From assembly GCA_002104985.1 (NCBI GenBank), contig MCGO01000220.1, forward strand, positions 1 to 62,130: DNA of 62,130 nucleotides, in the 5' to 3' direction. The DNA is from Rhizoclosmatium globosum. Its lineage: Eukaryota > Chytridiomycota > Chytridiomycetes > Chytridiales > Chytriomycetaceae. Numbering within the stretch: the first letter of the stretch is position 1; each line of letters opens with the position of its first letter. Positions 42,323-54,644 of the stretch are shown piece after piece. The position numbers and the translations under genes are program-made. The notes below the pieces were generated by a model. The model did not search any database and was not told the DNA's origin. It saw only the letters and a list, made by a program, of their open reading frames with translations.

Positions 42323-43185
42323 ATGAGAGTTAAGCGAGCCAAGAAGAACAAGAAGAACATGGGCATATATGCCCAGATCTTTGGATTTAGAGAGCCGTAT
42401 CAACTTCTCCGTGAGTACCTCCTAAGGCTACCTATCGCCCATACTGATTTTAATCTTGAAGTTGACGGAAACTTCATTCACGTCAACCAGCAAATGAAAA
42501 TGGACCCATGGACAGCTCTTCCAAAAGTATTGCAAGGCCAAGTGAAGCTATGTAAGTTGTGTCAAGGAGCCTGTGGACACACACTGACCTGAGCAAAGTT
42601 ACAACAACCTGTGTCCTTTCAGAGCTGCGATCCCTCGGCGCAGACTTCAATGCAACCGTCCAAACAGCCAAGAAACTGGAACGAAGGAGGTGTGGTCACG
42701 AGACACCTGTTGGAGCGTCAGAATGCCTCAAATCCGTAATCGGAACAGACAATAAGCATAAATATGGTGTGGCGAGTCAAGATCATACTCTACGCGTTCA
42801 TTTGAGAACTGTTCCTGGAACCCCTTTACTCTACGTGATGAACAGTGTGCTTCTGTTGGAACCACCAAGTGCAGAAACTCAACGGCGAATCAAAGAGGTG
42901 AACATCTATATAAATTAATTCTGAAATCGCTTATTCCTTCTATCGTAGATTGAAAGTGAAAAAATGCTGCCGAAGCAATTTGAAGAGAAAGTTATCAAAA
43001 AGCTGAACCCTGACGCGAAAGTTGCTCCTGAACCAACACGAACATTCAAAAAGAAGGCGAAAGGCCCAAATCCTCTATCTATCAAGAAGAAGAAGCCAGC
43101 TCAAAATGGTGGACAGAATAAACCAGCAACCGAAGGAGGGGAGAAGGTTGGTGAGAAACGAAAGCGATCTGAGGATGATGAATGA
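42323..43185 (+). CDS. UTP23: UTP23, small-subunit rRNA processing PIN-like protein
   Basis: UTP23 is a nucleolar PIN-fold protein needed for release of snR30/U17 during 18S rRNA maturation. The start RVKRAKKNKKNMGIYAQIFG and FREPYQLLLDGNFIHVNQQM are typical, the second spanning an intron. Then LPKVLQGQVKLFTTTCVLSE, LRSLGADFNATVQTAKKLER, a CCHC-like zinc site in RRCGHETPVGASECLKSVIG, HKYGVASQDHTLRVHLRTVP and PLLYVMNSVLLLEPPS. A lysine-rich tail contains GPNPLSIKKKKP, a strong UTP23 signature. Three introns of about 45-60 nt keep the frame. Intact. Confidence 0.9.
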
Positions 43186-43264
43186 TTGATTGTAATATGC
43201 AGCAATGAATTGAATAAAATAGTAAAAAATAATCAGCAAATATAGCAGCTATTGGAAACACTCA

Positions 43265-44666
43265 TCAGAAGCGTTTGTTGCGAGGAGGCGGAGACTTGGG
43301 ACGCAATGATTCAATCTCTGTGTATAATAATCGGTCACACATTGGAAAACAAGCAGAAATATTACCTTGATCAAAAGGTACAACGGCACCTTTGCGGAAC
43401 CACTGCACGTATTCATGCGGATTGAAGTTGGATGCAGATAGTTCAGCACCAACTGTCAACCAACCGTTTCGAACGTTGCTGTCTCTTCCAAAGAGCTCCA
43501 ATCGACGTCTTCCAAGACAGAAATTTTCAATAATTGTGTATAGCTCAGTTGGCTTTGCCGTGTCACCATTTGGGGGCTCTTCACTGATGATAATATCGGT
43601 ATCAACATTACAGTGGATAAAGTGTGTGTCACTAGAGCGCCTGAGAGTACCGCGAATTCCCACCAAACAGTGTTCCTAAACCGGTGTCAGTGCGGAAAGA
43701 GGAAGTCGTAGGAATACCTTTTGACGCTGAAGGCAAGGGAATGGCCCCACTTGATACGATCCCTTTAACATAAAGTTAAATTTGAAATGATGCATCAATA
43801 CCTCACCGTCCACGTTTTGTTGGTCTTTGCCCACACAATATCTTCAGCACGCCTGTAACCCCACTTTGCAAGTAAATCACGACCTCGTTCAAGCCCTTCG
43901 CCATCGCCAATCCAAATAAATATGAATGAACGAGGTGCCGCAATATCTGGAATATTCATTGACGCAACATCGTCCCAACTCCACAACAATTTCAAATCGG
44001 CTGGACATCCAGGAGGAGGCTTCTTGAATTCGCGGTCATACGTTGCAGTTGATCTTGCAGCGTATTCCATGAGAGGAGGATCCACAAGAATGACTGTCAA
44101 GAGGTGTTATTCTTTCAACCAACGACTTGAACAAACGTGAACGTACCATCAAACTGTGAGCCCAAGTTCTTCAAATCAAAGTTCCAGAGATCCGCTTTCA
44201 AGTAACGCGGGGGTGTCGCAAACTGCTGAACAATGGTTCTCTTCAAGCGGAAGAGGGCGTCAAGCTTTGGATACTCGATAAAGCGGGTGACGGGGTTGGA
44301 ATCGCGGACGTAGTTCTGAGGGCGGTTTCCCGTCAAGACAAAGTTCTCGAGGTAATCGTTTTTGAGAATGGATTTCGCAGTGGATTGTTTTTGGTGGAGT
44401 TCAGCGGTGGCAGTGGCTGACGAGGGAGTTGTTGTTTGTTTCGATTGTGGGTCGTTCCAGTCGATCCATTTTGATTGGCTGGCGGGCGGACTCGGCGGAG
44501 TTGTGTTTGGCGGTGCGGTGGTCGGCGCTTGCTCAGTCGACTCGTTCGGTGTCGGTGTCGGTGTCGGTGTCGAAGTGTCGGCGCTCGTTCGACGGGATTC
44601 GCGTCGTCGCTGCTTTTCGCGAAGACGCTCAACGAATGAAATTGGTTGTTTTGGTGGCGAATTCAT
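43265..44666 (-). CDS. METTL14: METTL14-like subunit of the m6A mRNA methyltransferase
   Basis: METTL14 is the RNA-binding partner of METTL3 in the nuclear m6A writer. After a Thr/Pro-rich N-terminus come ENFVLTGNRPQNYVRDSNPV, TRFIEYPKLDALFRLKRTIV, QQFATPPRYLKADLWNFDL and VILVDPPLMEYAARS. In most METTL14 proteins this tetrad is EPPL; here it is DPPL. Then come PRSFIFIWIGDGEGLERGRD, LLAKWGYRRAEDIVWAKTNK, GSYQVGPFPCLQRQKEHCLV, GIRGTLRRSSDTHFIHCNVD, TDIIISEEPPNGDTAKP, LELFGRDSNVRNGWLTVGAE. Introns are near 44102-44152, 43747-43803 and 43683-43720. Start ATG 44666. METTL3 is not in the window. Confidence 0.87.
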
Positions 44667-44726
44667 TGGTTCGCTTTCTTTGACACAATTCAAATATTAA
44701 CATCAAACAAACAGCAAATCATTTGG

Positions 44727-46488
44727 TCACATGCGCTGCAAAGTATTCTTCGTAAAGCTCTGAGTTCGATATGAGTTAGTATTACTTAAATCAACGGCAG
44801 AATACTGACCCTCATGTCGTGTTGGGAGCAAGTTATGAACAACCGCCAAATGCTTTTGCATCTCGGCCCTTTCCGAAACCGATAACGTCTTCCTCTTCTT
44901 GATAAATAACCACCACAGAGTAAACGCGAATATCGATGCAGCAAACACGTATCCAATGGATTTCCAAGCAAGATCCTGGACAAGTGCATCCAGAACTTCG
45001 AGAATCTGGGTTACAACAAGACCACCTGGTCCAAGTACTTCAGGCCCATTTGATTCCGCCAAACTATTCAGGATTCTGTATACTCCAACAGAAATCAGCA
45101 CAATGAATGGTGTTGTCGCTGTGGCAAGCAAGAGGAATCCCTGATTTGCAAGTACATCAAAAACCAAAACGGCAGTAACTAAAGAACTCACCCTTCCAAT
45201 ATCTCTCTTATTAAACTTTCGTGTTGCATCATCAGCAGCAAGTTTAGCTCTAATGGCCTTAGCAATATTAGCCGCATCTTTCTTCAAAGCACCCAACGAC
45301 TTCTGAACACCCTGCGCTATAGTTGAATCAATTGTTGCGAGTACGCCATTCAAGTGATTTCGAACATTCACGTCTGGTGCACATGAGAGTTAAGTGACAG
45401 GAGTTTCTCAAACAAAAACACAAACCTGAGTTATCTGGACGAGGAATATAAATTGGTGGAATATCCAGAGAAAACTGTCGGTCTTGAATTCGATGCGTCA
45501 AACTCTGAGCAATCTGAATGAGAACCTTCTGACGATCACTCTCATCTGGAATAGTATCCGCCTTTGACAAATAGAAATGGATCTTGAACCCCTGGTTCTC
45601 ACAGACAGCTTCAACTACATTCATGGTTCTCGCACACAGAGCTTGTCCGATAGGATCAAAGAACGAAAACACCAAGTCAGCCTCATTCGCCATCTGAATC
45701 AGCACGGTTTCCGGATCAAACGGATATTTCACCCCTCCGTCAACAAGACCCGGTGAATCAATGAACGCGATCAAGTCAAAGTTTCGTGAATTGGATGGAA
45801 CAATCTCTGTCGCAAGAGACGGCAGGACTCCTTTTAGTTCACTGATAGATTTCAAGATAGGGAATAGCTGACACGTGGCGGGACCGCCAAAGGTTTCCCT
45901 CTTCTTCCCCGCAGTAATAAGTGTGAAAGATGTTGTTTCGATTGCGACTGACGTCTTCTGGACCGGGTGGTCCACATACCAGTTGATGAATGAAGACTTT
46001 CCTGCGCTATAGTTGCAAATCAGTTTAGATTGAGTCTGCAGTTTGAGTCTAGGATAACTGTTAAAAACAGACCTATGGTTTCCAAGCAACAGGATCCATA
46101 TCTTCCGCTTTGGAACAGTTACGCCCGTGACTCCATAAATCTTTGCAAGTTCGACAAGGCCGAGCCCATCCATATCTTCCGTGACAATATCGAGGTCCTT
46201 TTGATGAATAACAACATCCCCCGCTTCCTTTCGGTTATCTGTATCAACTGCAGCCTCCTCTTCGACCCTCTCACTGGTCATCAAATCTTCACTGAATCCT
46301 TTAACGGAGCCTTGATAAAAGCGGAACACAGTCTCCAGAATCCGCTGAGAAGTGTCATGGGAAACAGTTCGTGCTTTGGTTCCCGCGGCAGTATCAGAAG
46401 AAATCCCCTCTTTCTCGGTGTTGTGTCCATTTTGAATCGGATCTACGGTTTGTCGAGTGGGAGACTTTGACTTTGAACGTTGTGGCAT
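44727..46488 (-). CDS. dynamin/EHD-like GTPase with C-terminal membrane segments
   Basis: G1 is GNHSAGKSSFINWYVD (the S of SAGKSS restored across an intron), G3 is FIDSPGLVDG and the G4-like motif is FYLSKADTIPDE. The segment VQKTSVAIETTSFTLITAGK is the switch I region with T-x-x-T spacing as in EHD/sarcalumenin-like GTPases. Upstream lies an N-terminal acidic region. The C-terminal half has amphipathic helices (IAKAIRAKLAADDATRKF) and two hydrophobic segments (GFLLLATATTPFIVLISVGV and IGYVFAASIFAFTLWWLFI), then a cytosolic tail. One 51-nt intron before GFLLL is stop-free and in frame. A membrane-remodelling role is an inference; the exact subfamily is not clear to me. Confidence 0.65.
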
Positions 46489-46530
46489 CTTTTTCTTTTG
46501 TCTTTCTTCTCTTGAGAAACTATCAAACTA
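46489..46530. promoter_or_regulatory. 42-bp divergent inter-start region
   Basis: Lies between the dynamin-like GTPase (minus) and CSL4 (plus) start codons. It is rich in TTTCTT on the plus strand. No TATA box is visible. Confidence 0.35.
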
Positions 46531-47383
46531 ATGACTGTGGTTACGCCAGGAGAACGTCTTGGACTTGCCGGCGAGTTCTTTGGTAACGAGAACTTGACTT
46601 TGTTGGAGCTTGGATGCGGTTACTTATCTTCCATGTCGTAGCATCAAACGGGACGGTTGAAGTTGGAGACCACATCTATGCCTCTATCGTTGGAACAGTC
46701 ACAACAACCAAGAGCACAACCTCTGGAGAGGTACAGTAACCTCAAATCAATGGGATTGACTCAGACTCTTGAACTGATTCGAATAACAGTTGGACACGAT
46801 CCAAGTCATTCCCACCAAAAAGACAATGAAATCATCCATCCCAGAAGTCTCATCTATCGTGACTGGAAAAGTACTTCGTGTGAATCCACGAATGGCGACT
46901 TTGAGTATCATGGTTGTGGGTGACCAGCCCTGTGCAGATAATTTCCAGGGAATCATTCGAGTGCAGGATGTCCGGGCGACGGAGAGAGACAAGATTCAGA
47001 TTTATAATTGCTTTAGGCCAGGAGATATTGTTAGGTACGGATTCGCGAATTTTGTTGGTTTGGATCTGAATGAGGTGTGTTAGGGCTGAGGTTATTTCAT
47101 TGGGTGACTCTCGATCGTACTATTTATCAACTGCAAAGAATGAGTTGGGTGTGATTCTGGCCACAAGCGTTGCTGGTATGTTTTAAACTACTCATAACTC
47201 ATATCTAACCAAGATTCTCACAGGTCACACAATGATTCCAATCTCATGGGAAGAAATGGTTTGCCCAAAAACAAAGGTGAGAAAGCTCTGAATCGGTTGT
47301 AGATACTGACTTGGTATTGCAAGGCTGTTGAGAATCGTAAATGTGCGAAACCAGTTGCGATTGGGGAAAGCAGCACACAATAA
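46531..47383 (+). CDS. CSL4: exosome component CSL4 (EXOSC1)
   Basis: CSL4 is a cap subunit of the RNA exosome with an N-terminal domain and an S1 domain. The start [16 protein letters not shown] is diagnostic. An intron (about 46580-46638) leads to [20 protein letters not shown], then after another intron [117 protein letters not shown] and KCAKPV. The two C-terminal cysteines with GDIVRA are family features. Five introns are inferred and the stop is at 47381-47383. Confidence 0.88.
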
Positions 47384-47548
47384 GAAATAAACAAACATTA
47401 TTTGTTTATATGACGTTTAGGGATTGAAGGAAAGCTAAGGAAAGAGAGTGCGTTCCAACAAAAGCGTCCGAAATTGGCAAGACCAACCAGTCATTCGTCC
47501 AGTCGCAATCCAACCACCAACACACCACCATCGCCACCACCAGAATCA

Positions 47549-50500
47549 ATGCATCCACCGCCATCCAAGGTCAGTTTCCTCACCCACACACTCGTTTACT
47601 CACCCAACCAACCAACCAACCAACAACCTCGCTCCGCAGCACGACACCATCGCCTCGGTCGACGCCGAAGTCGCGGTTCTCGTGTCCGTGTTTGAGCAGA
47701 AGGAAACCGAAGACACGTGGATCCAGATGGACGACGCCCTCGCAAAGTTTGTCACCGTCGTCAAAGAAGCAGCGCACTTGTCTGGCTTCGTTGCCGCTGT
47801 CAGAAAACTGAAGAAACCGATTCTGCTCGCGGTAAGAACAACTCTGACGCTCGTAAAAGACGTGCTGAATCGGTGGCGTAGCTGAATACAGAGCGAACGC
47901 GTTTGTCAAGAACTGCGATGCTTCTTTGCGAAGTACTAGGACAGTGCTTGGAAGACCGCTTCGAAGGCCTCTCTGACATTATTCTACCTCCAGTATTAAA
48001 GCTATGCACAAGAGCAAACAAGGTTATCGTCACTTCAGCCAATAATACCCTCAAAGTCATCATTGACCATGCTGGTGTCCCATCTCTCATCGCCCTCCTG
48101 TCTGAAAATATTTGTGCACCGTCTCCTTCAAAATCTTTGAGAATTTCTTCGGCTGAATGTCTTAACCGAATTTTGGGTGTAAATACTTATGCGCGGCTGG
48201 AAAAGTATGTCGAGCCTCTGGAAGCTGCCATCAAGAATGGTACAGTGGATTCAACCCCAGAAGTGCGAGGACTTATAAAGAGCACTTTTGAACTCTACAA
48301 GGACATGTTTCCTGGAAGACTGGATGGGTAAGTGCTAGCCAAATAGGATCGCGGAACTAAAAACAATGACAGATTCATTGCATCACTCTCTGAAGTGGCT
48401 GCGAAATACTTGAAAGTTAGCAAATCTGGTGCAGCTATGTCAATGGCTTCAAAGCCCCCTATTCGACCACGCGCTCCAACTAGTTCAAGCACAAGTTCGT
48501 TGCCGTTTCGGCAACCTCCAGGAAGAGCAACTACAATCACTCCCGATAACTATTCTTCTACTTCTCGTGGAATCGACGATGACGATACACGTTCGTTGGA
48601 ATCTGAAACTCCATCCTTTGCTTTTGAGTTGGATGACCATGACGCACCTCTTTCAAAATTAAGAGTGAAGCCGATGCTTGAGATTTCAGAAAGTGGAAAG
48701 TCGTTGCGTCCTTCAGCTTTGGACGGAGCCCCAGTTCCAAGACGAATGTTGATGGAAAGACCAGCACGTAAGATTCTCCACCAAAGAAGAAAATTAATTG
48801 AACTAATATGTTTACAAGGCGATGTTGCACCTACTCATCTACACGAGCATATTGGAGGAGCTCAACGAGTTCCGAAGGAAGTGAAAGCAAGTTTGACAGC
48901 TTCAGCATCAGTATCTGCCTCGTCGTCCAAGCCAAAGGCCCTGAGAGTGCCTGCTGTTGCACCAGCAGCTGAGCAAGTGCCCAAACCTGTCCTTGATGAT
49001 GAAATAGACACCTCTCGGATTACTGTTCGTGCCACACCTGTAGAAATTCCTTCCAAAGAGTCAAAGGTCAAGCGATCATCAGTACCAAAACCGGTACCTA
49101 AAGCATCATCAAAAGTTGAAATCTTAGACTTGTCCCAAATAATGAACCGCCTCAAGAGCTCAGAATGGTCTGTTCGTGTCACTGCTCTTGAAACAATGTC
49201 GAACTACATAGCTTCAGCATCCCTGGCAACAGCTCCAACAACATTAATTTCGGATGTACGAAGCAAGGCAATGAAATACTGCGACGCTTTAATTTTGGGA
49301 CTTGGTGACAACCAAACCAAGTGTGTTATGGCTTCAATCAAAGGACTTTTGGTTTTGGTTCAGAGCTCCTTCGCCCTTCCAGAAATGATTGACCATATTC
49401 TGCCTCGCGTTGCTGGTATGGTATACTATCAGCCGCAAAAATCAAAGCCAGCGGTTGTGGAGTTGGGGCAATCATTGTTGACAACAGCAAACGAATATTT
49501 TGGTGTTGAAGTCTGTGCTCTTGCATGTATTCACGGAATCAATAATCCTGAATTCGGTAAATCCGTGAAAGTCCGTGCTGGATGTGTCGTGAAGTTGGCA
49601 GAGCTGAGTGATGAGGACTGGTCGACAATTCTGGCGAAGCACACAAGTAAGCACATAAATTTCCTTTTTTGATGTCTCACTAGAAAATTGCAGATGTGAA
49701 GTTATACGTTACTCGGTTGCTCTCGCAGGCCAACGACACAGATCCCATTCTAATCAAGGCTCTGAAAGTCTGTATTGCAGCTATACACTCTTTATCACCT
49801 GATCTATTTTGGAGCGTTTGGGCGGCAGCTAAGCCAGCTGAGAAGAAAGCTGTCAACACCATGTTCCAAACGTCGGAGCTTTCCCAAAAAGAGTTGGAAA
49901 CTATCAGAAAAGTAAGGATTGGAAACAATTTTTTTTCATTTATTGATGCATTCTGTAGCCTGCCGCTTCAACGGCGAGTAGTGTCGTGGGCACTCCAGTT
50001 CAACTACATCAACCAACAAAGCTCACAACACCGTCTCGACCGTCTCTTTCTGACATAAAAAAGAGAACTACACCTCTAGCGCTGCCAAGTCACGTTACTG
50101 CCGCCCTGAATGTGGATGGTAATGATGAGATCGCTGCTACACCAACTCAAATCGGTGGATCCCACACCAAAGTTGCCAAATCTGCTACACAAATTCTTCA
50201 AGCAGACTCGAGTGAAGGACTGTTGCGTCTCACTGAATACGACGACAGCGACGAAGAATATGAAGAAACTGAACTCGCAGATGCAAAACCAGACTTGGAC
50301 ATCACAAGTCCCATGGATTCCGATGAAGAGGCTACTCCGTGTGCGGCGTCTCGAGTCCAACCTCTTCAAGAGTATGTGGACGCAACTGAAGAAATTGAAA
50401 AGGCTGAAGTTATCGAGGAGTCTGCTACAAAACAGAATGTGGACGTCATGAACACGCCGCTTGGATCTGTTGGATCCCGTATTCCCGTTGGCGGTTCAAC

Positions 50501-51567
50501 CAGTAAAATTATGAGAACTGGTATTCCTCTACCTCGATCCTCGACTCCAACAACGAAACCACCAAAAATTAGTGTTCCACAGACGACTGGTAAAATGGGA
50601 AAATTGGTTCTCGGCCTGAATTCGGTGCCTTTGCCCCAAAAATCAAGTACAGATCTGATTGAAGCGGATTGTCACAGTCCCACTGATGGATCCGATAATC
50701 CAGTTACAGTTTCTGATACTGTACCAACTGCTCTCGCCAAAAGCATTTCGTTTGGGGAAACAACAGTTATTGATGACAAGCAAGATAAGAAGGTTGATTA
50801 TGTCGCGTACGCTATTGATCCTGCTGTTGCCTTTGATATTGCAGCTGAGGGAACTTTGGAGGATCTATGGGCATTCACGAAAGACTTAAGAAATATTGAC
50901 TTCTTGGAAGGTCGCTTGAACCTTGTACTTGATCTCGTGATTCGTGAAGCAAAAAACTCTGATGTAGCTGCGTCATCTTTGAAAGGAATCAAGATTCTAC
51001 ACTTCTTGATTGAGCATTTTGCAATTGATGACCGAGCAACAGATGTTTTACTCGCAGCACTGCTTTTCGAAGTCAAGTTTTTGGTTAGTTGAATTTTTCA
51101 AAGTACATGAGACTAACATACATTCTGCACAGACTGATGATGTAGAGTTTCAATACGAGCTGCACGAACTCATCAAGACCTTTAACCAGACATACGACGC
51201 GAAAACGCTCTTGAACTGTGCTCTTAGTGTTTTGGAAATCAACGTGAATCTCCAAATCTGCATGGAAATTACTACCCACGCGCTTTTGGAGGCAAAAAGA
51301 ATGGAAGGTGGAAGCGACGACGATTTAATTTTTGGAGGCGATGAAAAGTTGCAGTCAGAGTATTGGAGTCGTGTAGTTCCTCGCATTGCGGAAGGGCTTG
51401 TTTCGGATATTTCGGCAGTGAGAAAGGCTGCTTTTGACTGTGCTGTTGCCATGTCTACAAGGAGCTGGGAAGTCGCTAGCACACAAATTTACAATGAAGT
51501 TTGTAAAAAGAGTGGTAAATTACGTGGTTTGATTGTGAGAGGGATGTTGGAGCAGACATTGAATTAA
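47549..51567 (+). CDS. CLASP/Stu1-type microtubule plus-end protein with TOG domains
   Basis: CLASP proteins rescue and stabilise microtubules through TOG arrays. TOG-like HEAT repeats appear at the start (EDTWIQMDDALAKFVTVVKE, ILPPVLKLCTRANKVIVTSA, NNTLKVIIDHAGVPSLIALL), in the middle (IMNRLKSSEWSVRVTALETM, YCDALILGLGDNQTKCVMAS) and at the end (LIREAKNSDVAASSLKGIK-type helices, then TDDVEFQYELHELIKTFNQT). Between them is a long Ser/Pro/basic region (PPIRPRAPTSSSTSSLPF) expected to bind the microtubule lattice and EB1. I see no classic SxIP motif. Start MHPPPSK is followed by an intron to HDTIASVDAEVAVL. About 1,180 residues; all junctions keep the frame. Confidence 0.8.
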
Positions 51568-51629
51568 TTTACTTGTATTATATATATTGGCGAAGTTGTT
51601 GTTTATATTAAATATTAAGTTCTTGTTTA

Positions 51630-54595
51630 TTAGCAGTCATAACAGTGGAGCACGTTGTTCCCCTCGTTTAGTGGGTCACCCTCTTGAATTAATGATTTCC
51701 CGACATCAAGTGCTTCCTCATAAATGTGTTCCGCTTGCGACGCATATTCAACTTGTTTTAAATCCACTTTTCCGAGTCTTCGGCCAATGGAGCAGTCTGG
51801 TCGTTGCTTGAGAAGCGGGAGTAACTTTGCAATAATCGATGCACTCTCGGCACGAACTAGTCTCGAGTCATCTGTCGTCTACCATAAATTTAGAGCTTCG
51901 TTGATTCATAGGACATAGAAGAGCTTACAGATTTCTCTAACAGTTCATCTCCCTTGACATTGACGACCCAGTCAATCAATTCATTGTCGCTTTGCGAAAA
52001 CGCGCGATCGAGAAGAGCGAAAAGAAAATTCAGGGTGCAGATGCGCACTTCCCAGTCAGAGTCATCTGATACTAGTTTCTTGAGCATTGATTCACTGACC
52101 AAGCAGTTGAGCAGATCCTACAAAAAGCTACAAGCACTTACCCAAGTTTCCATTCATCTGCTCCACTTTCCCTCGACAGAATTAGTGATGGATTAAAAGC
52201 GAGAATGGTTACGAATGTTGAGAGAAGGTCCACAGCCCCTCTGCGAACCAAAGCTTCGGAATCTTGCAAGCATTCCTCCAAACACTGACGCACTAGAGGT
52301 AATATCAATCCTTCAGTGATCATATATGTCCAAGCAGCATAATTCTTGATCATTGACTACCGTCACAAGGTTCAGGATATGTTTACAAAACACACAAGCT
52401 CACCTGTAATGCCCACAAAGCCTTAAACCGCACACTTGGCTCCGAGTCCTTACATCGATTAATAACTGGTTTAATAAGCTGGATTCCAAAGGTAAATCGC
52501 CGTTCCGAGCTGTCATCATTTCCTGAAAACAACGAAGCAACAAAATCAATCGTTGCATCACGAATATCCCATTCCATGTCGTATAACCTCGAAATAATTG
52601 CGTCTGATAGTTTGGCTAGGTGATCGCTTGTTGTTAAAGAGTCTACGTGGAATATCGAATGCACGATTCGGTAAACAAGACCAAGGGCCGCTTGTCCTTG
52701 TTCAGAATCTTTTAGCAGCGTAATCAATAGCTCGAAAATTACGGCAGCCGATGTAGAATCCATCATGGACGAAAGATTCTTTACCATGAGCTCAAGATTC
52801 TTTAAAGAAGTTTGACGTAACTTTGCTGATTCCTTCAACGACGGGTTTCCAAATGGTATAACCGTAAATGATAGAATAATAGGAAGCAGCTCCTTATTTT
52901 GTTGAATTGCGGATGAGACTTGATTTGCCTCCAGCAGAGATCGCAGAGATTCGCTCAGCTCAGTAACGAACACGATAATTTTCCTCTGAATTGTTCTTTG
53001 GGCTGTAGTGTACAGATTAGATGAGTTTTTCTGAAATGACTGGCTGATCTGTTGAATTACGGTTTAAGGTCGGAGCCTTCTCTGCTAGAAGGCAAACTTA
53101 CAATTTCAAAATATTTCAGAATAGCCTTCGTCTGCCTGATATTTTCCGATTGGGTATACATTTTGATTTGCTCCACTTCTTCACGACTCCAGTTGTATGT
53201 TCCTGTGAAAACTTCTTCGCCCAGCTCAACAAAAGCAGTACCAAACGCTGCCATTATCAGATACAAATACCAAACAATCAAGTTTCCCGTGTCCATTCTT
53301 GGGAAGCCCAAAGACTTGCCAATAATTCGAATTATGGGAGTGACTTTTTCCAAGGAAGAGCCATTCTCTAACAAAGGAACCAATCCGACCTCAAAAAAGC
53401 AGTTTAAACTTTCTTCCGTGCCAGAGAATAATTGAGATGACTCGTTTTGAATCTTTCGCGTTGGGAACCAACTCGTTAGATTCAAGTCCGCGGATCCAGA
53501 CAGGATTCTCTCCAATACATCAAATATCCTTGCCTCGACCAATCGATCTGACTCGTGGGCATATGCCGCAAACATCAGAGGAATTAAACCAGAATCTCTC
53601 AGGAACTGCCGTGCACCACGATTACCCGATTCACAATGGCCCAACAATTCCCAGATCAATCCTAGTACAACCATTTTATGCTCTAATTGATTTTGCGGAA
53701 GACTGAACGCCTGTTCCCGAGCTGTATCGTCTGTCACAAAGTTCCGCCATTCATGGCCTTCCAAACACATGCAAAGAATTTGAATCAGGTTTCCAGAAAC
53801 TAGCAATGCTGCCAATATTTCGTGATGCGCGAGTGATGCGGCATCCAAGTCTACAACAGGTTGAGGTCGAGTGATGAGAACACTGAGAAGGTTTGTGAGG
53901 TTGTTGGAAACCTGATTTCAACCAAAGTTTAAAACGCGCAAGTATAAATTCTGTACTTACGTATATGCTGTCATCAGCGAAAGCACGCCATATGATTTTG
54001 GAAATGGAAGTGGAATCAACAATCCTTGAAATGGTATCAGCATATAGTCTTGATACGTGTTAGATACCATTTCGCAGCTGATACACTAATAGATTGACAG
54101 AAAGAAGATAAGGTATCAAGACATCCATATATCAATGGCGACGGAGTTGAGTATGAAGTTGCAAGATTGACCAAGCTCTCCAAGACAACCGAATGTTCTC
54201 GCAACGCCATCTCAAACAAATAATCTCCATCGTTCCCTGATGATTTGACAAGATGGCCTGCATTTAAAGCCGTCAAAACATTGAGATACTGATGAGTGAA
54301 CCAAACCAAGAAAGCGATAGGCAAGAGAGACCAAGCGGACATCAGAGCTCTTTACACAGTTCTCAATAACATTGAATGCATCAAACTCGGACACAAGTCG
54401 ATGGCTTCCCACCACCGAAACCTGTTCAACCAAAAACGACAAGACCTTTTCATGCCGTGATGGATCAGCAATGTCCTGTTAACAGCTGTCAGTCAATGAA
54501 AGCTTGTATTAATTAGTAAATACAGGACTCATGTCTGCCAGGCCGCTGAGAACACTGCGTAGTTTGGAATGGTCGTCTTCTTGCATTCTCAGCAT
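51630..54595 (-). CDS. BRAT1-like HEAT-repeat protein
   Basis: Nearly all-helical, about 830 residues after removal of short introns. HEAT units include ISRLYDMEWDIRDATIDFVA, VINRCKDSEPSVRFKALWAL, CLQDSEALVRRGAVDLLSTF and MLKKLVSDDSDWEVRICTLN. The W-E/D-V/I-R-D units near the C-terminus resemble BRAT1, which in animals binds ATM, BRCA1 and Integrator subunit INTS11. The N-terminus MLRMQEDDHSKLRSVLSG and the middle (LVRSTVKYRL-free) give no extra signature. Other HEAT proteins of similar size cannot be excluded. Stop TAA is at 51630-51632. It converges with CLASP, 62 bp apart, and is divergent to the glycosyltransferase gene, start codons 49 bp apart. Confidence 0.5.
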
Positions 54596-54644
54596 TTTTT
54601 GATTTCAGGCTGCAAACAACTTCAACCATCTGACTGGAGTGTCG
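54596..54644. promoter_or_regulatory. 49-bp divergent inter-start region
   Basis: Between the BRAT1-like gene (minus) and the glycosyltransferase (plus). No TATA or other known element is visible. Confidence 0.3.
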
